Source: Roseovarius sp. | GTDB lineage: Bacteria > Pseudomonadota > Alphaproteobacteria > Rhodobacterales > Rhodobacteraceae | Length of the DNA: 64,000 nt | Assembly (NCBI GenBank): GCA_021775255.1 | Contig: JAJFIA010000003.1 | Span: 1-64,000, forward strand | Direction: 5' to 3' | In this document: one piece after another, positions 36,939-43,576 of the stretch | How positions within the stretch are numbered: the first letter of the stretch is position 1 | Layout of the letters: every line of letters starts with the position of its first letter | Notes under the pieces: generated by a model | The model's database searches: none | The model's input: the letters and a program-made list of their open reading frames with translations, nothing else | Told to the model about the DNA's origin: nothing | Made by a program: the position numbers and the translations under genes

Positions 36939-37174
36939 GGTACTACTCTTTTTCTGCCTCACGCCGCCGGTTTTCCGGCTGGCTTTTTATTGGTGATAAA
37001 AGCGTAGCACAGGGGTTATTTTATTTAAAGCGTTCATTTATATGGAAATTATTGTTGTATGCAGGTCACAGAAGACTCAAGATATAGAGGATAAGAATTT
37101 GGCATCCACAAGATTTGCCTGGATCTGTGATAAAGCAATCCGCAGATGGGGTTTTATATAACCCAAATAATCAA

Positions 37175-37366
37175 TCAGACCATACCCTCGCCATTGCAAA
37201 ACGCGCACCGTCTGGTCTTTGTGCCAAAACAGCCGCCGCACCGGGCGTATGTTACCTTGCCAAGCCTGTCCTTGCCCTGAACAACCTCGCCGGCCCCGCC
37301 ACAGATCGGGCAGGGCGCATCACCAGAACCATTGCAACGGTGGCAGCGCCGTTTGGCAACGGGCAT
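37175..37366 (-). CDS. Small four-CxxC zinc-finger protein
   Basis: The start at 37366 has AGGGA eight bases upstream; an in-frame ATG at 37396 would add ten residues. The 63-residue product is little more than four Cys pairs: CHRCNGSG, CPICGGAG, CGGC and CAFCNGEG. It resembles an isolated DnaJ central zinc finger or the anti-TRAP/bacteriophyll-type mini-chaperones. Two zinc ions are probably bound. The target is unknown. It is a lone gene in a 700-bp space, read away from the carboxypeptidase promoter. Confidence 0.75.
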   Translation of the reverse strand: MPVAKRRCHRCNGSGDAPCPICGGAGEVVQGKDRLGKVTYARCGGCFGTKTRRCAFCNGEGMV

Positions 37367-37513
37367 CTGTTTGTTCCCTGGGTGCTGTATTCTCATGGGT
37401 ATATCCGAAATTTATCAATAAATTCAATTTACCTCTTTATTCCTTATGCATTGTACATGAATGGCCATTTCTGTCATCAAATTTGTCCGGATATGGGCGC
37501 AAAGCCGCCATTG

Positions 37514-37626
37514 AAGCGTTTCGTGAAAAACCTGGCTCACGAGGTTTGGTATGATACGCCCGGATCCAATTGATGTTGTGGGCGCATCAAAATCAACTTG
37601 TTACTCAAGTTAATCCCGAAACGCTT
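37514..37626. repeat. AAGCG-TTTCG-type dispersed element, copy 3
   Basis: A 113-bp element is bounded by perfect 10-bp inverted ends, AAGCGTTTCG and CGAAACGCTT. Its inner segment 37523-37549 matches 47191-47217 in 25 of 27 bases (core CTCACGAGGTTTGG). It occupies most of the 305-bp gene-free stretch 37397-37701, which otherwise holds only a terminator. Confidence 0.7.
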
Positions 37627-37644
37627 TTATGCCCCGCCAGACAT

Positions 37645-37686
37645 GAAAAAAGCCCGGCAGGTCATCCCGCCGGGCTTTCTTTTTTA
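37645..37686 (-). terminator. Terminator after the ABC importer operon
   Basis: A perfect 9-bp stem (AAGCCCGGC/GCCGGGCTT) with a 10-nt loop is flanked by AAAAAA and TTTCTTTTTT, so it can work in both directions. It lies 16 nt after the stop of the substrate-binding protein gene. Confidence 0.9.
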
Positions 37687-37701
37687 CAGGTATCCGGCGG
37701 C

Positions 37702-38694
37702 TTAGTTCAGCGCCGCATCGGTGATCTCATGGGTCCAGGCGGCATCGCCGGGGTCGGCCGTGATCACAGGGTCCGAGCCGCCCGACAAAAGCGAATCCAC
37801 CGTGCGCCGGTAATCCGCCGGGTCAAGTGCGCCATTGGAGCCCGCAGTCAGCTTGGCCACCTCACCCATCATGCGGATCTGATGTTTTTCGGTCTGGGCG
37901 CCGGTTTCATCATGGTCGAGCACGATCATGGCCGCCTCTTCGGGGTGCTCTTCAGCCCATTTCCAGCCCTTCATCGAGGCCCGCACAAAGCGCACCATCT
38001 TATCCTTGAAAGCCGGATCCTTGAGGTTATCACCCAGCACATACATGCCGTCTTCCAATGTTGCCACGCCCTGATCCTGATATTTGAACACCACCAGATC
38101 ATCGGGCGTGAGGCCCGCATCAATGATCTGCCAGTATTCATTATAGGTCATGGTTGAGACACAGGCCGCCTGACCCTGAAGGATCGGATCGACGTTGAAA
38201 CCCTGCTTCAGCACGGTCACGCCACCATCTGATCCATCAGTGGCAAGGCCCAGTTTGCTCATCCAGCTCAGGAACGGATATTCATTGCCAAAGAACCAAA
38301 CACCCAGCGTTTTACCGGCAAAATCCGCGGGTGAGGCCACGCCCGCATCCTTGCGACAGGTCAGCATCATGCCCGAGGATTTGAACGGCTGTGCGATATT
38401 GACCAGATCAAGGCCCTTCTCGCGCGATGCCAGTGCCGATGGCATCCAGTCCAGCACCACATCAGCACCCCCCCCGGCAATAACCTGCGCCGGGGCCACA
38501 TCCGGGCCGCCGGGTTTGATGGTTACATTCAGATCTTCATCGCTATAAAAGCCCTGATCAAGCGCCACGTAATAGCCCGCGAACTGCGCCTGCGTGACCC
38601 ATTTGAGTTGTAGCGTTACATCATCGGCGGCCTGCGCGATTGATGCTCCAATCGCCATTGCCCCCGCAAGTGCGGTTGTCAGTAGTTTGTTCAT
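37702..38694 (-). CDS. ABC importer substrate-binding protein (NMT1/THI5-like)
   Basis: The 330-residue periplasmic protein has a signal peptide (about 1-22, ending SIAQA). It has the NMT1/THI5-like fold: LQLKWVTQAQFAGYYVALDQ, GFYSDEDLNVTIKPGGPDV, GADVVLDWMPSALASREKG. Related proteins bind pyrimidine precursors, nitrate, taurine or riboflavin. Here it is the last gene of an operon with two permeases, an ATPase, a dihydropyrimidinase and a carbamoyl-amide hydrolase. The likely ligand is therefore a pyrimidine, dihydropyrimidine or hydantoin rather than a thiamine precursor (inference). Confidence 0.9.
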   Translation of the reverse strand: MNKLLTTALAGAMAIGASIAQAADDVTLQLKWVTQAQFAGYYVALDQGFYSDEDLNVTIKPGGPDVAPAQVIAGGGADVVLDWMPSALASREKGLDLVNIAQPFKSSGMMLTCRKDAGVASPADFAGKTLGVWFFGNEYPFLSWMSKLGLATDGSDGGVTVLKQGFNVDPILQGQAACVSTMTYNEYWQIIDAGLTPDDLVVFKYQDQGVATLEDGMYVLGDNLKDPAFKDKMVRFVRASMKGWKWAEEHPEEAAMIVLDHDETGAQTEKHQIRMMGEVAKLTAGSNGALDPADYRRTVDSLLSGGSDPVITADPGDAAWTHEITDAALN

Positions 38695-38733
38695 TGGTCG
38701 TTCTCCCTTTTTGGTTGGTTTGTTATCGTCTCG

Positions 38734-39579
38734 TTAACTTCGTTGCGAGGGGTGCCAGAAGGTCACCATTTTCTCGATCATTGCCACAGTGCCGTAAAAA
38801 GCCGAGCCCGCCAAGGCCGCAACGGCAATTTCCGCCCAGACCATATCCATCGCCAGCCGCCCGGCTTCGGATTGGATGCGAAACCCCATGCCGTAAATGG
38901 GTGATCCGAAATACTCGGCCACAATCGCGCCTATCAGCGCCAGGGTGGTGCCAATCTTCAACCCGTTGAAAATAAACGGCATGGCGGCGGGCAGGCGCAG
39001 CTTGATCAGGCTTTTCCAATAACCGGCTGCATAGGTGCGCATCAGATCGCGTTGAATGGCATCCGCCTCGCGCAGGCCCTGCACGGTGTTGACCAGCATG
39101 GGAAAGAACACCATCACGACCACCACCGCCGATTTCGATTCCCAGCCAAAGCCGTACCATTTGACCAGTATCGGTGCGATGCCAACGATTGGCAGCGCCG
39201 CCACCATATTGCCAATCGGCAAAAGCCCGCGTTGCAGGAAATCCGAACGGTCCACCGCGATGGCCGTGGCAAACGCGGCCGCGCAGCCTATGAAATAACC
39301 CGAAAGCGCGCCTTTAAGCGCGGTTTGCACAAAATCCTTCCAAAGCAGATCAGTGGTGGCGGCAAATTTCGAAGCAATCAAAGTCGGCGGCGGCAGCAGG
39401 ATCGGGCTGATCTCCAAAACCCGCACGATGCCTTCCCAAAGGCCCAGAACCGACAGGCCAAAAAGTGCAGGCACCAGTATGCGCGCCCAGCGTTTATGCC
39501 GGTGGTTTGAGCCTGCCAGACAAATATTAACGCCTGTGGCGATGGCCCAGAAGGCAAGGGCTGCCAGCATCCAGATCAT
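38734..39579 (-). CDS. ABC importer permease 2
   Basis: The 281-residue membrane protein belongs to the SsuC/TauC-type permease family with about six helices. The EAA-loop region reads LREADAIQRDLMRTYAAGYW, and KLRLPAAMPFIFNGLKIGTT follows. It overlaps the upstream permease gene by four bases (ATGA), so the two are made in equal amounts and probably form a heterodimer. It is followed by the substrate-binding protein gene 39 bp later. Confidence 0.92.
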   Translation of the reverse strand: MIWMLAALAFWAIATGVNICLAGSNHRHKRWARILVPALFGLSVLGLWEGIVRVLEISPILLPPPTLIASKFAATTDLLWKDFVQTALKGALSGYFIGCAAAFATAIAVDRSDFLQRGLLPIGNMVAALPIVGIAPILVKWYGFGWESKSAVVVVMVFFPMLVNTVQGLREADAIQRDLMRTYAAGYWKSLIKLRLPAAMPFIFNGLKIGTTLALIGAIVAEYFGSPIYGMGFRIQSEAGRLAMDMVWAEIAVAALAGSAFYGTVAMIEKMVTFWHPSQRS

Positions 39580-40442
39580 CGCAGCATCCCCATGCGTTTA
39601 AGAGTTATTTTCTGCAGGACGCCCACGATGGTAACCAGCGCCCCAGCCAGAAGGGCGGCAACGATCAGCGCACTCCAGATCCGGATCGGCGGGCCAAACT
39701 GATCGCCGACCAGAATGCGCGCGCCCAGCCCCCGCAGCGCACCGGTGGGCAACTCACCCACGATGGTACCGACCAAAGCCGCGGCAATGCCGATTTTCAA
39801 CGAGGTGAACAGATAGGGCATCGAACTTGGAAACCGGAGCTTCCAAAAGCTTTGCGTGGGGCTTGCGTGATAGGTTCTGAGCAAATCCAACTGCATCTGA
39901 TCCGGCGATCGCAAGCCCTTGATCATGCCCACAAGCACCGGGAAAAAGCATAAATAAGCGGCAATGATCGCCTTGGGCACCAGCCGCTCTTCAATGCCCA
40001 TCAGGCTCATCATCACGATAATCATCGGCGCGATGGCCACAATCGGTATGGTCTGGGAAATCACCGCCCAGGGCATCACACCCATCTCCATCACCCGGCT
40101 ATAGACAATCGCAATCGCCAATGAGAGGCCAATGACCCCGCCCAGCGCAAAACCCCAAAGCGTGGCATTCAGCGTGATCCAGCCATGAAAAATCAGGCTG
40201 CGCTTTGAGGTGACTTTTTTCTCTACGGTGGTTTTCCAGATTTCCACCGCCACCTGATGCGGTGCCGGCAGGCGGGCGCGGTCCTGGCTCATGGTATTTG
40301 AGATCAGCTCCGGGAAACTCAATTCCTTGCCCGCGCGTTCCGCCTGATCATAGGCCCAGCCCGAGTTCATCGACACTGCCGCCGCGTACCAGATGGCAAT
40401 GATGACGGCCATAACTGTGAAAACCGGCAAAACGCTGCGCAT
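39576..40442 (-). CDS. ABC importer permease 1
   Basis: The 288-residue membrane protein is of the same family as its downstream partner: GLRSPDQMQLDLLRTYHASP, KLRFPSSMPYLFTSLKIGIA. A long N-terminal periplasmic stretch (about residues 25-75) distinguishes it. It is separated from the ATPase gene by 210 bp, an unusual gap inside the operon that contains a large palindrome (40461-40540). It overlaps the second permease by four bases. Confidence 0.92.
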   Translation of the reverse strand: MRSVLPVFTVMAVIIAIWYAAAVSMNSGWAYDQAERAGKELSFPELISNTMSQDRARLPAPHQVAVEIWKTTVEKKVTSKRSLIFHGWITLNATLWGFALGGVIGLSLAIAIVYSRVMEMGVMPWAVISQTIPIVAIAPMIIVMMSLMGIEERLVPKAIIAAYLCFFPVLVGMIKGLRSPDQMQLDLLRTYHASPTQSFWKLRFPSSMPYLFTSLKIGIAAALVGTIVGELPTGALRGLGARILVGDQFGPPIRIWSALIVAALLAGALVTIVGVLQKITLKRMGMLR

Positions 40443-40460
40443 CAGCTCCCCCCCGCCTGG

Positions 40461-40540
40461 CCTTTCATTTTTCTATAAATACTCAAATCGCAGCCCCTGC
40501 TGCAGGCGCAGTTTTTGAGTATTTTAAGAAAAATGAAAGG
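40461..40540. repeat. Inverted pair of the 27-bp TTTGAGTATTT repeat
   Basis: Copy a (40461-40487) and copy b (40514-40540) are 27-bp units in opposite orientation, with core TTTGAGTATTT and end AAAAATGAAAGG. They form a hairpin with a 26-nt loop. The unit occurs again at 63456-63482. The position is inside the importer operon, between ATPase and permease genes, where it could stabilise or attenuate mRNA. Confidence 0.75.
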
Positions 40541-40652
40541 AATATGTGGTGACTTGATTTTACGGTACAGGCTGGAGAGCCGATGACCGTGAAAAGTGAA
40601 AGGGTTTTGATCCCCGATTGGGGCAAGGCTCGGATGCGGGGTGTGGTTTGGC

Positions 40653-41435
40653 TCAGTCATAGCCATGCCCCGCACGCAGGCCTTCGCGAACGCGGTGGGC
40701 GATTTCAATGAATTCGGGCGTGTCGCGAATTTCCAAAGGGCGCTCGCGCGGCAGGGGGCTCTCGATAACATCGGCAATCCGGCCGGGGCGCGGCGACATG
40801 ACGACGATTTTGGTGCTCAGGTACACCGCTTCGGGAATTGAATGGGTGACAAAGCAGATGGTTTTTTGGGTGCTGGCCCAAAGATGCAAGAGCTGCTCAT
40901 TAAGGTGGTCGCGCACGATCTCATCCAGCGCGCCAAAGGGCTCGTCCATCAGCAGAATATCGGCGTCAAATGCCAAAGCGCGGGCGATGCTGGCGCGTTG
41001 CTGCATGCCGCCCGAAAGCTGCCAGGGGAATTTCTTTTCAAAGCCCGCGAGATCAACCAGTTCCAGCACCCGCTTGACCCGTTCGGCCTGATCGGCGCGC
41101 GAATAGCCCATGATCTCAAGCGGCAATTTGATATTGCCGCCGATGCTGCGCCATGGGTAAAGCCCCGCTGCCTGAAACACATAGCCGTAAGCCCTTGATC
41201 TGCGGGCCTCATGCGGGCTCATACCGTTCACTGTTATGTGGCCGGCGGTCGGTTGTTCCAAATCGGCCATCACCCGCAGGAACGTGGTTTTGCCACAGCC
41301 CGAGGGGCCGATGAAGCTGACAAATTCGCCTTTGCCCACTTCAAGATTGATGTCCTGAAGCGCATGCACCGGGCCATCATTGGTTTGAAACGTCAGGCTG
41401 AGGTTTTCAGCTTTGATAATGGTTTTTTTGCTCAC
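40653..41435 (-). CDS. ABC importer ATP-binding protein
   Basis: The 260-residue ATPase has Walker A GPSGCGKTT near residue 43 and the Q-loop FQAAGLYPW. The signature LSGGMQQRASIARAL, Walker B ILLMDEPFGALDE and the switch His in CFVTHSIPEA are all present. It belongs to the SsuB/TauB branch that works with NMT1-like binding proteins. It begins 15 bp after the dihydropyrimidinase stop, so catabolic enzyme and importer are co-transcribed. Confidence 0.95.
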   Translation of the reverse strand: MSKKTIIKAENLSLTFQTNDGPVHALQDINLEVGKGEFVSFIGPSGCGKTTFLRVMADLEQPTAGHITVNGMSPHEARRSRAYGYVFQAAGLYPWRSIGGNIKLPLEIMGYSRADQAERVKRVLELVDLAGFEKKFPWQLSGGMQQRASIARALAFDADILLMDEPFGALDEIVRDHLNEQLLHLWASTQKTICFVTHSIPEAVYLSTKIVVMSPRPGRIADVIESPLPRERPLEIRDTPEFIEIAHRVREGLRAGHGYD

Positions 41436-41450
41436 ATACTGGCCTTTATG

Positions 41451-42911
41451 TTAAATCCCCGCCGGGATGTTCAGCGGATCACGCTGGATTTGTTTCGGGG
41501 CCGTCAGGGCCTTCCATTTCGACAAAGCTTCATGCGCCGAGGGGAAGGCGGGGCGCGGCACAAAGCGGCCCCGTCCGGGCTGGGGTTGCGAATTTTGCCC
41601 CCAGGCCCAGATCACCTCGCCCCGGCTCAGGGTATAGCGCGATTGCGCCTTCACGTTGAAGCCCTCAAAGACGTTGTAATCAAGAATTGAATGGTGATTT
41701 GCCGGGCTGATGGTTTTGGAAATCTTCGGATCCCAGACCACGATATCGGCATCCGCCCCTTCCACAATCGCGCCCTTTTTGGGGTAGATATTGAGGATTT
41801 TGGCGACATTGGTCGAGGTCGCGGCGACAAATTCATTCGGCGTGAGACGCCCGGTTTCAACCCCTTCGGTCCAAAGAACCGCCAGCCGTTCCTCAACCCC
41901 GTTCGAGCCGTTGGGGATGATCCTGAAATCATCGCGGCCTGCGCGTTTTTGTTCGGTATTGAACGCCGCGTGATCAGTGGCGACCACCTGGAGTGATCCC
42001 GATTGCAACCCGGCCCAGAGGCTGTTTTGATGCTCTTTATTGCGGAATGGCGGCGACATGACGCGGCGCGCCGCATGGTCCCAGTCTTTGTTGAAATACT
42101 CAGACTCATCCAGCGTCAGGAACTGGATGAGCGGCTCGCCATAAACCCGCATGCCCTTTTGCCGCGCGCGCCGGATGGCTTCATGCGCCTGCTCGCAGGA
42201 TACATGCACGATATAGAGAGGCACCCCAGCGGCATCGGCAATGCAAATGGCGCGATTGGCGGCCTCGCCTTCAAATTCGGGCGGGCGCGAGTACGCATGC
42301 GCCTCGGGCCCGGTCATGCCCATGTCAAAATATTTCTGCTGCATCTCGGCCACCAGATCACCGTTTTCGGCATGCACCATCGGCAAAGCGCCCAGCTCGG
42401 CACAACGCTTGAAGCTGGCAAACATCTCATCATCCTCGATCATCAAGGCGCCTTTATAGGCCATGAAATGCTTGAAGGAATTGACGCCCATCTTGACGGC
42501 ATCTTCCATCTCGGTGAACACATTCTCGTTCCAGCCGGTAATGGCCATGTGATAGCCAATGTCGCTGCAAATCTGCGGCGCGGACTTCCGGTGCCATTCG
42601 TTGATCGCGTTCTTGATCGAGCCATCTTCGCCGGGCAGGCAGAAATCCACCAGCATGGTGGTGCCACCACAGGCCGCGGCCCATGTGCCGGTTTCAAACG
42701 TCTCGGCGGCGGTGGTGCCCATGAAGGGCATTTCCAGATGGGTATGCGGATCAATCCCGCCGGGGATGACATAAGCGCCCTCAGCGTCGATATATTCATC
42801 GCCCTTGAGGCTCTCGCCGATCTGTTTGATCACCTCGTCCTCGATCAGGACATCGGCCTTCCAGGTGCGGTCTGCGGTGCAGACGGTGCCGTTTTTGATG
42901 ACTTTGGTCAT
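41451..42911 (-). CDS. hydA: Dihydropyrimidinase (hydantoinase family)
   Basis: This enzyme opens the ring of dihydrouracil, dihydrothymine or hydantoins to N-carbamoyl amino acids. The start at 42911 follows AAAGGAGG by seven bases, giving 486 residues. Metal ligands are visible: GGIDPHTHLEMPF, the carbamylated Lys in FKHFMAYKGALM, IVHVSCEQA and VATDHAAF. The length fits the family. Its first 20 codons are repeated upstream at 43378-43479, beyond a GIY-YIG gene, so the promoter-proximal region of this gene has been rearranged. Confidence 0.94.
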   Translation of the reverse strand: MTKVIKNGTVCTADRTWKADVLIEDEVIKQIGESLKGDEYIDAEGAYVIPGGIDPHTHLEMPFMGTTAAETFETGTWAAACGGTTMLVDFCLPGEDGSIKNAINEWHRKSAPQICSDIGYHMAITGWNENVFTEMEDAVKMGVNSFKHFMAYKGALMIEDDEMFASFKRCAELGALPMVHAENGDLVAEMQQKYFDMGMTGPEAHAYSRPPEFEGEAANRAICIADAAGVPLYIVHVSCEQAHEAIRRARQKGMRVYGEPLIQFLTLDESEYFNKDWDHAARRVMSPPFRNKEHQNSLWAGLQSGSLQVVATDHAAFNTEQKRAGRDDFRIIPNGSNGVEERLAVLWTEGVETGRLTPNEFVAATSTNVAKILNIYPKKGAIVEGADADIVVWDPKISKTISPANHHSILDYNVFEGFNVKAQSRYTLSRGEVIWAWGQNSQPQPGRGRFVPRPAFPSAHEALSKWKALTAPKQIQRDPLNIPAGI

Positions 42912-42934
42912 GGGTGTTCCTCCTTTTGTCACCC

Positions 42935-42955
42935 GTCCCGGCCTTGAGCCGGGAC
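42935..42955. repeat. GC-rich hairpin flanking GIY-YIG gene, left
   Basis: Eight-bp arms GTCCCGGC/GCCGGGAC enclose CTTGA between the hydantoinase ribosome site and the GIY-YIG stop codon. The CCCGG-CYTGA-CCGGG pattern recurs inside the palindrome at 43292-43359 on the other side of the gene. Confidence 0.65.
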
Positions 42956-42966
42956 CTTGCGGCGGC

Positions 42967-43251
42967 TCAGGGTGGAATCTGGGCGGTTATATCGTGCCAG
43001 TTCGGATTGTGTTTGGTGATCAGGGCGAATTTCCAGCCTCGCCGCCAGCGTTTGATGGAGCGTTCGCGGTGCAATGATGTTTCGAATTCGTCGTGTTGTT
43101 CGAACCAGACCAGCCGCTTTATGTTGTATTTTGCCGTATGTTGGGACAGCCCACTCCGATGTGCCTCGACCCGCGAGCGCAAGTTTTGAGTGCGCCCGGT
43201 ATAAAGCGCGCCGCCGGGGCGTGAGGCCATGATGTAGACGAAATGCGCCAT
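42967..43251 (-). CDS. Small GIY-YIG nuclease family protein
   Basis: The ATG at 43251 is chosen because it gives the family start MAHFVYIMASRPGGALYTGR. An ATG ten codons earlier is also in frame. The 94-residue product is a minimal GIY-YIG domain of the YhbQ/UPF0213 type: VYI (GIY position), LYTG (YIG position), LRSRVEAH with the conserved Arg, and SLHRERSIKRW with the metal-binding Glu. All catalytic residues seem intact. It sits inside the pyrimidine catabolism operon, bracketed by GC-rich palindromes and by two copies of the hydantoinase 5' end. Confidence 0.88.
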   Translation of the reverse strand: MAHFVYIMASRPGGALYTGRTQNLRSRVEAHRSGLSQHTAKYNIKRLVWFEQHDEFETSLHRERSIKRWRRGWKFALITKHNPNWHDITAQIPP

Positions 43252-43291
43252 GCCGCAGCTTGGCACCATGAGGGTAAACAACAGGTAAACT

Positions 43292-43359
43292 CCGCCCCGG
43301 GCCTGACCCGGGGCCTCTTGACCAAGCCACGCAGAGGCCCCGGGTCAGGCCCGGGGCGG
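43292..43359. repeat. GC-rich palindromic repeat (REP-like), copy 2
   Basis: A perfect 26-bp inverted repeat has arms at 43292-43317 and 43334-43359 with core CCCCGGGCCTGACCCGGGGC. The 16-nt loop is TTGACCAAGCCACGCA. Loop and inner bases (GGGGCCTCTTG-CCA) match the palindrome at 18154-18215. It lies 40 bp upstream of the GIY-YIG start. Confidence 0.85.
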
Positions 43360-43377
43360 GTATGGTGCAGGGTTCAG

Positions 43378-43479
43378 TCACGCCAGTATCCCGGACGGAC
43401 CCACATATAAGGCAACATCGGCCTTCCGGGCGCGGTTCGCAGTGCAGACGGTGCCGTTTTTGATGACTTTGGTGGTCAT
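43378..43479 (-). pseudogene. Truncated second copy of hydantoinase 5' end
   Basis: A 33-codon frame with its own GGGAG seven bases upstream encodes MTTKVIKNGTVCTANRARKA, then leaves the hydantoinase sequence and stops. At DNA level 43416-43480 matches 42851-42912 in about 57 of 62 positions, with one extra codon. The mismatches at third and neighbouring positions show that it is not a fresh duplication. It follows the zinc hydrolase gene by 97 bp, where the intact hydantoinase start would be expected. Confidence 0.8.
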
Positions 43480-43576
43480 GTCATATCTCCCTTGGTCATA
43501 ATTTACATCTGCGTTTCTTCTGGCCGGAAATATCCCGGGAGAGTCGCGCTTGCGCGACGGGGGCAGAGCCCCCGAT

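Noticed and set aside
37702..38694. Interpretation of the NMT1-like importer as a thiamine-precursor (HMP) system with a TPP riboswitch
   Set aside because: No TPP riboswitch sequence is visible upstream of the operon, and the co-transcribed enzymes belong to pyrimidine or hydantoin degradation.
42003..42947. 314-codon open frame opposite the dihydropyrimidinase
   Set aside because: Shadow of a conserved enzyme; no start signal.
43121..43381. Open frame with PAPGLTRGL-like residues across the GC-rich palindrome
   Set aside because: The frame is just a translation of the palindromic repeat and is not expected to be a protein.
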